NCBI RefSeq assembly: GCF_030019085.1
Contig: NZ_JASEFJ010000003.1
Coordinates: forward strand, 122,829 to 186,828
DNA length: 64,000 bases
DNA from: Methanoculleus sp.
GTDB lineage: Archaea; Halobacteriota; Methanomicrobia; Methanomicrobiales; Methanoculleaceae
Direction: 5' to 3'
Shown: positions 36,509 to 44,636 of the stretch, in pieces
Layout: every line of letters starts with the position of its first letter
How positions within the stretch are numbered: the first letter of the stretch is position 1
Position numbers and translations under genes: made by a program
The notes under the pieces: model-generated
What the model saw: only the letters and a program-made list of their open reading frames with translations
Told to the model about the DNA's origin: nothing
Database searches by the model: none

Positions 36509-36835
36509 GGACTTCCAGGGTATCTGCATCGCCGCAGACCGCCTACTTCATCAGGATGCAAGGACGGGCAGGTTTTTGGCGAGACGCTATGCCGGAGAGA
36601 AAGAGCACGGGGTTTTCTTTGTTCTTTCCCGCTCAGGCCCACAGAAATCTCAACCACCTCCCTGCACGGCCTCCACCGGGGAAGCGCTGGAAGCGGCCAG
36701 GGAGGTATTCTCCTCTCAGGGAAGAGAGTGTCTGGGCGACACGCCAAGACAGGGGAGGGGAGCGTCCCGCCGTCAATCCCACCAATCGGGGCGATTCTCC
36801 AGTGATACGGTGCCCGGGGGTGGAACCATCTCTTA
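36509..36835 (+). repeat. Mosaic intergenic repeat, copy R5
   Basis: Fills the gap between the HEAT protein and the orphan gene at 37028. Module A (36509-36563) is shortened: TTCCAGGGTATCTGCATCGC, GCAGACCGCCT. A degenerate C region (36655-36705) follows. Module D (36715-36742) reads CAGGGAAGAGAGTGTCTGGG. Module B (36738-36832) reads CGACACGCCAAGACAGGGG, AGGGGAGCGTCCC, CGTCAATCCC, GGGGCGATTCTCCAGTG and ATACGGTGCCCGGG. Order A-C-D-B. Bases 36840-36990 show nothing further I recognise. Confidence 0.72.
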
Positions 36836-37027
36836 GCGGTCTCGCCGAACACTTTTCGTATGAAAATAACCCCTGATTTTCATCCGGTATGCCTGTAGCC
36901 CTGACGGGCATCATGTGGTTTTTATCCAGTGTCTGTCCCTGGAGGCGGGATCCAGGGCAACGAAAGAGGTTCATCGACGACGATTTGATGGGTGCATTTT
37001 TCCCTTCTCCCCTCCTTCTTCATATGT

Positions 37028-37459
37028 ATGGGTAGTCCGAGGACGGTTAAACCAGAGGTTACGGCGTTTCCTCCGGAACTGGAACGCGTGGGCATTGCTA
37101 ACGGAGCAAGGATCGACATAAGAGACCTGGATGCACTCTCAAAGCGGCACAAATTCCAGGCCTACCTCTACTTTGAGGAAGACCTTGCCAGGGACTCAAC
37201 GCTTGGCAAAGACCTGGATGACTATCGCCACGTTCCGGAACTGGAGCGCCCGTTCGTCAACCTTGATGAGTTCCTCCAGTTCGCCACCAGGTCGGACCCT
37301 CTCTTCTACAGTTATCTTGACGAACTTCCTCTGGTCATCGAGATCCTGGCATATGGAGAGTTTCAGACAGAGGATGGGGAGGTCGTGTCATACGTCAAAG
37401 GGCTGATGCCTTTTATTGACGAACTCGATATGGATGATGCACTTCCAGGCGCTGCCTGA
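37028..37459 (+). CDS. Uncharacterised acidic protein
   Basis: A protein of about 143 residues, acidic, soluble, with no motif I recognise. The middle (FQAYLYFEEDLARDSTLGKD) and the end (VSYVKGLMPFIDELDMDDALPG) look like ordered globular sequence, and codon use is like the neighbours, so it is probably a real gene. The ATG at 37028 is chosen; a frame from 36992 exists but adds hydrophobic residues with little support. It stands alone between two repeat copies. Confidence 0.6.
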   Translation: MGSPRTVKPEVTAFPPELERVGIANGARIDIRDLDALSKRHKFQAYLYFEEDLARDSTLGKDLDDYRHVPELERPFVNLDEFLQFATRSDPLFYSYLDELPLVIEILAYGEFQTEDGEVVSYVKGLMPFIDELDMDDALPGAA

Positions 37460-37674
37460 AAAACTCAATCAAAACGTATCTCCTGTAATGAAGGTCCTCA
37501 AGTGAGGAGGGTTCTCCCTTCCCTATCTTATGTGGTTGATCCCATTATGATCCTGATAAAGTTAGCAGGAGACGGATCTCATCTCCGCTTTATGTCCCCG
37601 AACACGGTTTTTCTCTGTGGAGATCGCCAGGAGCTGCCTGCCACCGCTGCAGCAACTGGAGTGTGGTGTGTTCT

Positions 37675-37855
37675 GAAGGGGAATAAACCGTTTCGGAGCA
37701 TGTTGAGAAAGGGGTGCTGGCTTTCCGGCCCCTGGCAACGGTTTCCAGGGTGTCATCGCCCTCTCTGATGTGGCCTGGCGGACAGCGGGATTGCCTGCAA
37801 AAGAGAGCGGGGGGGTTTCCTCACTGAATCCATCAATCAGGGGGAAACCTGTGAA
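37675..37855 (+). repeat. Mosaic intergenic repeat, copy R6 (eroded)
   Basis: A degenerate copy in the convergent gap between the orphan gene and nadC. TTTCGGAGCATGTTGAGAAAGG (37689-37710) matches TTCCGGAGCATGTCGAGACAG of copy R8, the start of module B. AATCAATCAGGGGG-like sequence follows near 37835. The GATTC core is not recognisable. The rest of the 409-base gap has only a small dyad (CCTCAAGTGAGG at 37496). Confidence 0.5.
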
Positions 37856-37868
37856 AATCCAGCTCTCT

Positions 37869-38729
37869 TCACTCGAGTCTGACGGTAAAAACACCCTTCA
37901 GGACATCCAGGCTCAGATCGAAGTTCCTGACCGTGTGCGTGAGTGCGCCCATGCTGATGGTATCGACCCCGGTCGCGGCATACGAGGCGAGTTCGGCGCC
38001 GGCAACACCCCCCGAGACCTCCAGGGTCACCCGCTCCCGCAGCCCGTGCTGTGTGAGTGTCTCGACCGCCCTTATCACATCCTCCGGCGTCATGTTGTCG
38101 AGCATGATGATCCCGGCTCCGGCCTCCGCCGCTGTGACGGCGTCTTCCACCGTCTCAACCTCAACTTCGATCATCAGGTAGCGACTCCGTGCCTTTGCCC
38201 GACGCATCGCTTCTGGGAGCGAGACGAGCGCCAGGTGGTTGTCCTTGATCAGGATCATATCCGAGAGGGTGTAGCGGTGCGGGTCGCCACCGCCAAGGAT
38301 CACTGCCTTCTTATCAAGCACCCGCAGTCCTGGCGCAGTCTTGCGGGTTGCGGCAACCCGCACCCGGGTAGAGACCTTCCGGACGGTCTCAACCGCTTCT
38401 CGAGTCCCTGTTGCAATCCCGCTCATACGGCCGATGATGTTCAGTGTCGTTCGTTCCAGAAGGAGGATCGCCCTCGCAGACCCCTCGAGATCCATCAGTG
38501 CGGTTCCCGCCGTAACCACACTCCCATCGCTTACATGCGGGTAAACCGTGACCCCGAAGTGCTCAAAGAGCGCCCGCGCCTCTTCAATCCCAGCAATAAC
38601 CCCGGAACCTTTCGCCCGGATCACCGCCCGGCAGACAACGTCCGGGACGACCGTCTCGGAGGTGAGATCCCCCCAGGGCGCGTCCTCCCGGACGAACCGG
38701 AGCAGATCGTCTATCGGTATCACACGCAT
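37869..38729 (-). CDS. nadC: Nicotinate-nucleotide diphosphorylase (carboxylating)
   Basis: A 286-residue quinolinate phosphoribosyltransferase making nicotinate mononucleotide. Signatures are APWGDLTSETVVPD, ERTTLNIIGRMSGIAT, AATRKTAPGLRVLDKKAVILGGG-type sequence and IKDNHL, followed by IEVEVETVEDA and IMLDNMTPEDV. The ATG at 38729 is chosen; it touches the nadA stop (TGATG), and the longer open frame is nadA read in another frame. Last gene of nadX-nadA-nadC. Confidence 0.96.
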   Translation of the reverse strand: MRVIPIDDLLRFVREDAPWGDLTSETVVPDVVCRAVIRAKGSGVIAGIEEARALFEHFGVTVYPHVSDGSVVTAGTALMDLEGSARAILLLERTTLNIIGRMSGIATGTREAVETVRKVSTRVRVAATRKTAPGLRVLDKKAVILGGGDPHRYTLSDMILIKDNHLALVSLPEAMRRAKARSRYLMIEVEVETVEDAVTAAEAGAGIIMLDNMTPEDVIRAVETLTQHGLRERVTLEVSGGVAGAELASYAATGVDTISMGALTHTVRNFDLSLDVLKGVFTVRLE

Positions 38730-39625
38730 CACACTCCGACGGCGAGCATCCGCTCGATGGCCTGCCGTGCGCCCTCCATCACCGCCGGCGGGAGGACGAT
38801 CTCGTGCTCCTCGCGGTCGAGTGCACGGAGGAGGTCGGCAAGCTTTATCTTCTTCATATCCTTGCAGACGGCGTCCGGTTTCTCGTAAAAGACCCTTCCC
38901 GGGTAGAGATACCTGAGACGGGAGACCATCTCCCGCTCTGTGAAGACCCACCAGGGTTCGTTCCCGCCGTCTGCTGCGCCCCTCACCATACCACCCGTGG
39001 ATGCTATCCTGTCGGCCTGTTCCTGAACCTCTGGCAGGCATTCCGGGTGGCAGACGATGATGCCACCCCTCTTTCGCGCCGCTTCCACATCTGCCAGCGA
39101 AAAACCGGTATGAACGTAACAGTGCCCCTCCGGTGGGAGCGGGATGATCTTTTTATCGGGGAGTTCGCGCTGGACGTATGCCGCAAGGTTGGCGTCAGGT
39201 CCAAAGAGTATCTCTTCGTTCTGGAGCGACGCGACCACCCTGACAGCGTTTGCCGATGTGCACGTTACATCGGCGAGCGCCTTACACTCCGCGCTGCTGT
39301 TGACATAGACCACCACGGCCGCATCCGTGTGCTGCCGGCGTGCCTCCAGGATCATCTCCGGGGTCAGGTAGTCGGCAAGCGGACAAACGGCATCCTCCAC
39401 CGGGATTACCACCTTTCGGCCGGGGTTCAGGATCTTCGCCGTCTCTGCCATGAACCGGACACCGCAGACGACGATCAGGTCTGCCCCCGTCTCTTTTGCC
39501 TTCACCGCAAGATCCAGACTGTCGCCGACCACGTCGGCAAGCGCCTGTATCTCCATGGGCTGGTAGTTATGGGCCAGGATGACCGCGTTCTTCCTGGCTT
39601 TGAGCGCACGGATCTCGTCTTCCAT
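38729..39625 (-). CDS. nadA: Quinolinate synthase
   Basis: A 298-residue [4Fe-4S] enzyme that condenses iminoaspartate with DHAP to quinolinate. It has ILAHNYQPMEIQALADVVGDS, VCGVRFMAETAKIL (first cluster cysteine), YVNSSAECKALADVTCTSANA (second) and a C-terminal cysteine in KPDAVCKDMKKI (third). It follows nadX by three bases, matching the channel from aspartate to quinolinate. Confidence 0.96.
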   Translation of the reverse strand: MEDEIRALKARKNAVILAHNYQPMEIQALADVVGDSLDLAVKAKETGADLIVVCGVRFMAETAKILNPGRKVVIPVEDAVCPLADYLTPEMILEARRQHTDAAVVVYVNSSAECKALADVTCTSANAVRVVASLQNEEILFGPDANLAAYVQRELPDKKIIPLPPEGHCYVHTGFSLADVEAARKRGGIIVCHPECLPEVQEQADRIASTGGMVRGAADGGNEPWWVFTEREMVSRLRYLYPGRVFYEKPDAVCKDMKKIKLADLLRALDREEHEIVLPPAVMEGARQAIERMLAVGV

Positions 39626-39628
39626 GAG

Positions 39629-40387
39629 TTAAGTTCCCACCACCAGAGGATTCTCAAGATTCTGCAGGAGCACCAGGATCGAGAGGGCTGCCATATAACT
39701 CGTCGCAGGGTTATCGGGGCTCGGGACGTTGCTGACCCGGATATATATATCCCCGAACTCCCCATCGACGAACACCTCGTGGATGTTCCTCTCCACCGCA
39801 GGGTCAACCCAGAGTTCCACCTCGGCGTCCCTGCCGGCGGCAAGTCCCAGCGCTACCGCGACGTTGATGTTCTTTGGAAACTGTCGTATACAATCGTGCG
39901 CCAGTCCTTTAAATAACTCTGTCCTGGCCGCAACATCCATCCCGAGCGACGCCGGGGGTTTGGTTGTCCGCAGAAGGAGTTGACGCGGCGGCGAGACCTG
40001 GCCAATCTTGAGGTTATCGAGCCCCAGAATTGCGCCGCTCGGGATCCGGATCTTCTTTCCCTCCTCCCGTGCCACCTCGATAAGATGCTCGCGAAAATCT
40101 TCCTCTGCCAGGGCTCCCACGGAGAGGATGATGATATCACGGCCCGACCGGAGGACCGCCTCGCCGTAGGTTCTGACAGCGTTGATCGAGGCGGCTTCAA
40201 CGACGATCGAGAACTCATCGTGCATGAAGGCCTCGAAATCGGTGTATGGTCTGGCATCGCAGAGCGCCGCCACTTTCTCCGCCCGTTCCTGGATGATATC
40301 ATAGACGGCGGCGATCTGGATGCCCCCGGCGTGTGTGGCGATGATATGCCCGACGTTGCCGCAACCGAGCAACCCTATTTTTATCAT
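39629..40387 (-). CDS. nadX: L-aspartate dehydrogenase
   Basis: A 252-residue NAD(P)-dependent aspartate dehydrogenase that makes iminoaspartate without oxygen, replacing NadB in anaerobes. The Rossmann start is IKIGLLGCGNVGHIIATH; the family blocks are VVEAASINAVRTYGEAVL, IRIPSGAILGLDNLKIGQ and FPKNINVAVALGLAAG. First gene of the NAD operon; it diverges from the methylthiotransferase gene. Confidence 0.95.
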   Translation of the reverse strand: MIKIGLLGCGNVGHIIATHAGGIQIAAVYDIIQERAEKVAALCDARPYTDFEAFMHDEFSIVVEAASINAVRTYGEAVLRSGRDIIILSVGALAEEDFREHLIEVAREEGKKIRIPSGAILGLDNLKIGQVSPPRQLLLRTTKPPASLGMDVAARTELFKGLAHDCIRQFPKNINVAVALGLAAGRDAEVELWVDPAVERNIHEVFVDGEFGDIYIRVSNVPSPDNPATSYMAALSILVLLQNLENPLVVGT

Positions 40388-40531
40388 CGAATAAAGAAGT
40401 TGTAATGTCAGCGGTTAAGGGTTGTGCCCGGCACGAAACCGGCAAGCGGTTGCTTAAACCAATCCGTCTGCATCACACCACCGCGTTTTCTGGCCGGCAA
40501 CCGACCGCGCAGAAAGGAGCGTTGAGCGGCC

Positions 40532-41749
40532 ATCACGCTGGATGAGTTACGGGGAAGACGGGTCTACATCGAGACCTATGGTTGCACCTATAATCAGGCC
40601 GACACGCAGAGGCTGGAACGGATACTGGAGGGGCTCGACTGCACCATAACCGGGCGGCCGGAGGAGGCGGATGCCGTTGTCATCAACACATGCACGGTGA
40701 TCGGCAGAACCGGGCGAAAGATGCTCCGGCGGATGGAAGCGTTCGCTGACCGCGACCTCTACGTGACGGGGTGTATGCCCCTCGTCCAGATGGATGAGAT
40801 CCGGTCGGTCTGCAATCCCCGTGTCATCCACCCTGACGAGATCCACGAGCGTTCCGGGAGCGTCGGCACCCGGGGCCCTGGGGCGACCGGCGTCGTCCAG
40901 GTGGCATCCGGTTGCGTTGGTCGGTGCAGTTACTGCATCACCAGGCTTGCACGCGGGCGGTTGCGGAGCGCGCCGGCAGAGGCAGTCCTCGATGCAGTCA
41001 GGGGTCTTGTGGCATCAGGAGTATACGAGATCCAGGTGACCGGGCAGGATGTTGCCGCCTGGGGCCTCGACCGCGGCGAGTCGTTCCCCGACCTGCTGCG
41101 CGCGATAGTGGGTATCCCGGGACGGTTTGCCGTCCGGGTGGGGATGATGCACCCCGCGTCGGTCATCGGTGTCCTGGACGACCTTATTGAGGTGTTCCAC
41201 AGCGAGAAGGTCTTCCAGTTCCTCCATCTCCCCGTTCAGTCAGGGTCGGACACCGTACTTGAGCGGATGCAGCGGGGCTACACGGCGGCAGATGCCATCC
41301 GGATTGTGGATGCGTTCCGGGAGGAGTTCCCGGATATGATGATCTCTTCTGACTTTATCACCGGCTTCCCGGGGGAGACGGATGAAGAGTTTCAGGAGAC
41401 GCTCGAACTCCTCCGGCGGTGCGAGTTTGTGAAGGTCAATGTCACCCAGTACTCCCGGCGGCCAGGCACCCCCGCTGCCGCCTTGAAAGACCTCCCGGAG
41501 AGGGTGAGGAAGGAGCGGTCGCGGGCGCTGCTCGCTGAGGCGAACCGGATCTACGACCGCTACAACGAGCGCTGGATGGGGCGGGTGACACCTGTAGTCG
41601 CGACAGAGAAGAAGATGCCAGGCTCGACCATCTGCCGTAACCCCTGTTACCTGAACGTCATCATCAGAGACGACCTGCCGCCGGGGTTCTCCGGGAAAGC
41701 GCTCATAACCGGGAACCACCGCCACTACGTCATGGGGGAACTGGTTTGA
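40532..41749 (+). CDS. MiaB-like tRNA methylthiotransferase (threonylcarbamoyladenosine, e-MtaB type)
   Basis: A radical-SAM enzyme that adds a methylthio group to t6A37 of ANN-decoding tRNAs. The UPF0004 domain has its three cluster cysteines in VYIETYGCTYNQAD, VVINTCTV and YVTGCMP. The radical-SAM motif is SGCVGRCSYCITRLARG (CxxxCxxC). A TRAM domain ends the protein. The first ATG (40697) would remove two essential cysteines, so translation must start upstream. However, the open frame (from 40526) contains no ATG, GTG or TTG before the YGC motif. Candidates are ATC at 40532, 12 bases after AAGGAG, or CTG at 40538. The true start is therefore uncertain. Confidence 0.85.
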   Translation: MTLDELRGRRVYIETYGCTYNQADTQRLERILEGLDCTITGRPEEADAVVINTCTVIGRTGRKMLRRMEAFADRDLYVTGCMPLVQMDEIRSVCNPRVIHPDEIHERSGSVGTRGPGATGVVQVASGCVGRCSYCITRLARGRLRSAPAEAVLDAVRGLVASGVYEIQVTGQDVAAWGLDRGESFPDLLRAIVGIPGRFAVRVGMMHPASVIGVLDDLIEVFHSEKVFQFLHLPVQSGSDTVLERMQRGYTAADAIRIVDAFREEFPDMMISSDFITGFPGETDEEFQETLELLRRCEFVKVNVTQYSRRPGTPAAALKDLPERVRKERSRALLAEANRIYDRYNERWMGRVTPVVATEKKMPGSTICRNPCYLNVIIRDDLPPGFSGKALITGNHRHYVMGELV

Positions 41750-41761
41750 GGGGCATAAAAC

Positions 41762-42235
41762 GGTACCTTCAGGCTGTGCCCTGGTTTGATGAACCTCTCG
41801 CGGGTTGGATGTGCAATCGCTGCAGGCACCGCCTGCCAGCCTGGAACTCTGGTGGCCGGGTTTTTTGCGAGGGTTAGCAGAGGGTGCTCTGATCTCAAGA
41901 AGGTGCTGTCTGGTTGAAACGCAGGCAACAGGAACGGTGATTCTCCATCGATGCAGTGCCTGAGGAGAACGGCCCCGGGGATCCTGCTTTCCGTCCCTGT
42001 CACGGCCTTCCGGGTCTATCATCATCACTGCCCGCCCCCTTGAAGGGGGCGGGAGGTGGCCCTGGTGAGCGACCGGGTGGTGGAGGATTTCGATTCCATG
42101 CCTGGAGAGGGGTCTCACGGTGACAACACCAAGACAGGGGAGGGGGAACGTCCCCCTCCCCGTCAGCCCCTCCCCACAGGGTGATTAGCCATAGATACAG
42201 TGCCAGTGAGGCATCCTTCTGACGTCTCATTAACC
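41762..42235 (+). repeat. Mosaic intergenic repeat, copy R7 (double)
   Basis: The longest copy, in the 737-base gap before the DtxR-type gene. Module A (41762-41850) reads AGGCTGTGCCCTGGTTTGAT, TGTGCAATCGCTGCAGG. A first module B core is at 41937-41971 (GGTGATTCTCCATCGATG, CAGTGCCTGAGGA). Module C (42026-42060) reads CACTGCCCGCCCCCTTGAAG, GGGGCGGGAGG. A D-like end (42105-42126) precedes a full second module B (42127-42232): CACCAAGACAGGGGAGGGGG, CCCCGTCAGCCCC, GGGTGATTAGCC, ATACAGTGCCAGTGAGGC and CTGACGTCTCAT. Bases 42240-42486 hold only the regulator promoter. Confidence 0.75.
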
Positions 42236-42486
42236 CTCTCTGCCACGGCCCCACCCCACGACCTTCATGAAACTATCATCACCACACACCCCGCCGGTCG
42301 ATCCTGTGTGGTCGATGAGGGACGTTCAACGCGAGCAACTCGCTTAGATCGGTGAACCCGGTTTGAAGTGCCCACGCGCATACCGTCTGGAAAGTGCGGC
42401 GAGTCCATATCTCAGAATCGTTGATCCGGTGCCCCTGGTTTAGCCACACGGAAACTTTTTCTCATGCCTCGAATAGATATTCTCCA

Positions 42487-42927
42487 ATGCAGGCGTTCAC
42501 CGGCCAGGAACTCTCCTCAAAGAAAGTCAGCTACCTGAAGTATATATACATGCGAGGTGATCTCGTGAAGACGACCGAGATAGCCGCCCGGTTTGACGTT
42601 GCTCCGTCGACCGTCACAAAGGCCTTAGGGGAGATCGCAAAGGCGGGATACATCGAGCACACACCCTACCACGGCGTGAAACTCACCCCTCTCGGTACCG
42701 AGTATGCCCGGTTCCTTGTCCGCCGTCACCGGATCGTTGCGCTGGTTCTCAGCCATTTCGGGCTTACGCCCGAGGAGGCCTGCAGCGAGGCAGAGAAGAT
42801 TGAGCAGTCTTTCTCAAAGGATCTGGTCGACAGGATCTGCAGGTCTCTCGGACACCCGATCATGAGCGTCTGCGGCGAGATCGAGCACGATCACGGTTGT
42901 TGCTCCGCCGGCGGGCACCCGGTGTGA
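42487..42927 (+). CDS. Metal-dependent transcriptional regulator, DtxR/MntR type
   Basis: A 146-residue regulator that should repress metal-uptake genes when metal-bound. The N-terminal winged helix has VKTTEIAARFDVAPSTVTKALGEIAKAGYIEH; the metal/dimer domain includes RRHRIVALVLSHFGLTPEEACSEAEKIE, as in DtxR relatives. The tail, CGEIEHDHGCCSAGGHPV, is rich in Cys and His and may sense zinc. The ATG at 42487 is where homology begins. It immediately precedes znuACB, the probable target. Confidence 0.88.
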   Translation: MQAFTGQELSSKKVSYLKYIYMRGDLVKTTEIAARFDVAPSTVTKALGEIAKAGYIEHTPYHGVKLTPLGTEYARFLVRRHRIVALVLSHFGLTPEEACSEAEKIEQSFSKDLVDRICRSLGHPIMSVCGEIEHDHGCCSAGGHPV

Positions 42928-42933
42928 GTATAG

Positions 42934-42954
42934 AATTTAGATATATACCAAATT
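42934..42954 (+). promoter_or_regulatory. znuA promoter with overlapping inverted repeat
   Basis: The 21 bases between the regulator and znuA hold an AT-rich TATA element (GATATATA) inside an imperfect palindrome with arms AATTT and AAATT and symmetric inner G and C. A repressor bound here would block TBP. This is a candidate operator for the DtxR-type protein encoded just upstream; that link is inference. Start of transcription would be about 42966. Confidence 0.5.
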
Positions 42955-43860
42955 ATGGAGATGAGTATAATGCAGGACATCACCGGCTTCAAACCGCTAT
43001 ACCTCGTTCTCGTCGCGTGCCTCCTCCTCGGTCTTATGTCAACCATGGCAGGGTGCACCGACACCAATGGCGAGGTGGAGGACGACGACCGGATTGTTGT
43101 GGTTGTCAGCATCCCCCCGCAGCAGGAGTTTGTTGAAAGGGTTGGCGGGGATCATGTGAGAGTGATCCTGCTCGTGCCTCCCGGTGCTGACCCCCACACC
43201 TACGAACCCGCGCCGCGTGTCCTGGCCGGGGTTGCGGAGGCGGATATGTACGCGATGGTTGGCTCGGGGATCGAGTTTGAGATCGCCTGGGGTGAGAAGA
43301 TCGCCGCCATGAACCCCGATATGCTTGTGGTGAACTGCTCCAGGGGGGTCGAGCCGATCGCGGCCGATCGCATGACCGACCCCCATATCTGGACGTCACC
43401 CCGGAACGCAAAGGTCATGGTCGAGAATATCCGCGACGGACTTATCGAGGTCGACCCGGAGAACGCCGAAGACTACCACCGGAACGCCGCGGCATACCTG
43501 GACGACCTCGATGCCCTGGATGCCGAGATCTCCGCTGCGATCGCCGGGTCAGGGGTGAGGCTGGTGCTGGTCGACCACCCCTCGTGGGCCTACCTTGCCC
43601 GGGACTATGGGTTTGAGGAGGTAGCGATCGAGAGCGAGGGAAAAGAACCCTCGCCAAAGAGGATAGAATACCTCATCCAGCTGGCAGAGGAGGAGGGTAT
43701 CCGTGTTGTCTTCGCCTCACCAGAACACTCCACAAGGAGCGCTCAGGTGATCGCGGAGGCGATCGGTGGCAGCGTCGTGACGGTGAGCCCGCTCAAGAAG
43801 GATTATCTGGATAACATGCAACAGGTGGCCGCGGCCTTCGCAGGGAGCGTCAGCAGATGA
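42955..43860 (+). CDS. znuA: Zinc ABC importer substrate-binding lipoprotein
   Basis: A 301-residue cluster A-I metal-binding protein. The signal sequence ends in the lipobox STMAGC. Metal ligands expected of ZnuA/TroA are in GADPHTYEP, DPHIWTSP, VDHPSWAYLARDYGF and FASPEHSTRSA. There is no long His-rich loop, only the short acidic GEVEDDDR after the lipobox. ATGs at 42955, 42961 and 42970 are in frame; the last has GGAGATGA upstream and fits a nearly leaderless message. Zinc is the likeliest metal, manganese the alternative. Confidence 0.88.
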   Translation: MEMSIMQDITGFKPLYLVLVACLLLGLMSTMAGCTDTNGEVEDDDRIVVVVSIPPQQEFVERVGGDHVRVILLVPPGADPHTYEPAPRVLAGVAEADMYAMVGSGIEFEIAWGEKIAAMNPDMLVVNCSRGVEPIAADRMTDPHIWTSPRNAKVMVENIRDGLIEVDPENAEDYHRNAAAYLDDLDALDAEISAAIAGSGVRLVLVDHPSWAYLARDYGFEEVAIESEGKEPSPKRIEYLIQLAEEEGIRVVFASPEHSTRSAQVIAEAIGGSVVTVSPLKKDYLDNMQQVAAAFAGSVSR

Positions 43861-44636
43861 ACGAACCTCTGATCGAGGTCAGGGATGTCTGGGTCACGAT
43901 GCGCGGGCATACCGTGCTCGAGGGGGTGAACCTCAGCATCTACCCAGACGACTTCTACGCTATCATCGGCCCCAACGGCGGCGGGAAGACGACGCTTCTC
44001 CGCGTGATCCTGGGTCTTCTGCGTCCCTGTAGTGGGGAGGTCAGGTTTTCCAGCGGTATGGGGACGGGGAGGGAGAGCGAGATCGGCTATGTCCCGCAGT
44101 TCCGGACGTTTGACTTCGATTATCCGATCACCGTGCGAGATATGGTCCTCTCCGGTCGCCTTGGCCGGATCAACCGTCTCCCCCGGCGGTATGGGAACCT
44201 GGACCGCGAACGGGCGGATGAGGCGCTCGACACCATGGGCATCTCAGACCTCGCCGACCGCCAGATCCGCGACCTCTCTGGTGGGGAACAGCAGCGCGCG
44301 ATCATCGCCCGGGCGCTTGTCGGCGAACCGAAGGTTCTCCTCCTGGACGAACCGACGGTCTACGTTGATACCCCGACAACATTGCAGTTCTACGAGATCC
44401 TCGATCGACTACGCGAAAGGATGGCGATCGTTCTCGTCACCCACGATATAGGGGTGATCCCGGATCGGATCACCAGGGTCGCCTGCCTGAACCGGCGCCT
44501 CTACACCCACGACTCAAACGAGATCACACCGGATATGCTCGAGGCCGCATACCACTGCCCTGTTGACCTGATAGCCCACGGTGTTCCGCACCGGGTCTTA
44601 TCAGACCACCCGGAGGAGGGACGAGAGGATGCTTGA
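43857..44636 (+). CDS. znuC: Zinc ABC importer ATP-binding protein
   Basis: A 259-residue ATPase with Walker A GPNGGGKTTLLRVILG, Q-loop VPQFRTFDFDYP, signature LSGGEQQRAIIARAL, Walker B VLLLDEPTVYVD and switch H in LVTHDIG. The FDFDYPITV stretch is typical of the metal (ZnuC/MntB) subclass. It overlaps znuA by four bases and znuB by eight. Confidence 0.93.
   Translation: MNEPLIEVRDVWVTMRGHTVLEGVNLSIYPDDFYAIIGPNGGGKTTLLRVILGLLRPCSGEVRFSSGMGTGRESEIGYVPQFRTFDFDYPITVRDMVLSGRLGRINRLPRRYGNLDRERADEALDTMGISDLADRQIRDLSGGEQQRAIIARALVGEPKVLLLDEPTVYVDTPTTLQFYEILDRLRERMAIVLVTHDIGVIPDRITRVACLNRRLYTHDSNEITPDMLEAAYHCPVDLIAHGVPHRVLSDHPEEGREDA

Noticed and set aside
36503..36876. Several 80-110 codon frames inside repeat R5, and similar ones in R1, R2, R3, R7
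   Set aside because: Frames are not conserved between repeat copies, start without ribosome sites and are rich in Pro, Arg and Gly, so they are not taken as genes.
37770..38888. 372-codon open frame on the plus strand over nadC
   Set aside because: Antisense to nadC and nadA, which have clear signatures; no protein-like features.
38730..39041. N-terminal extension of nadC
   Set aside because: It overlaps nadA completely in another frame; homology starts at MRVIPID.
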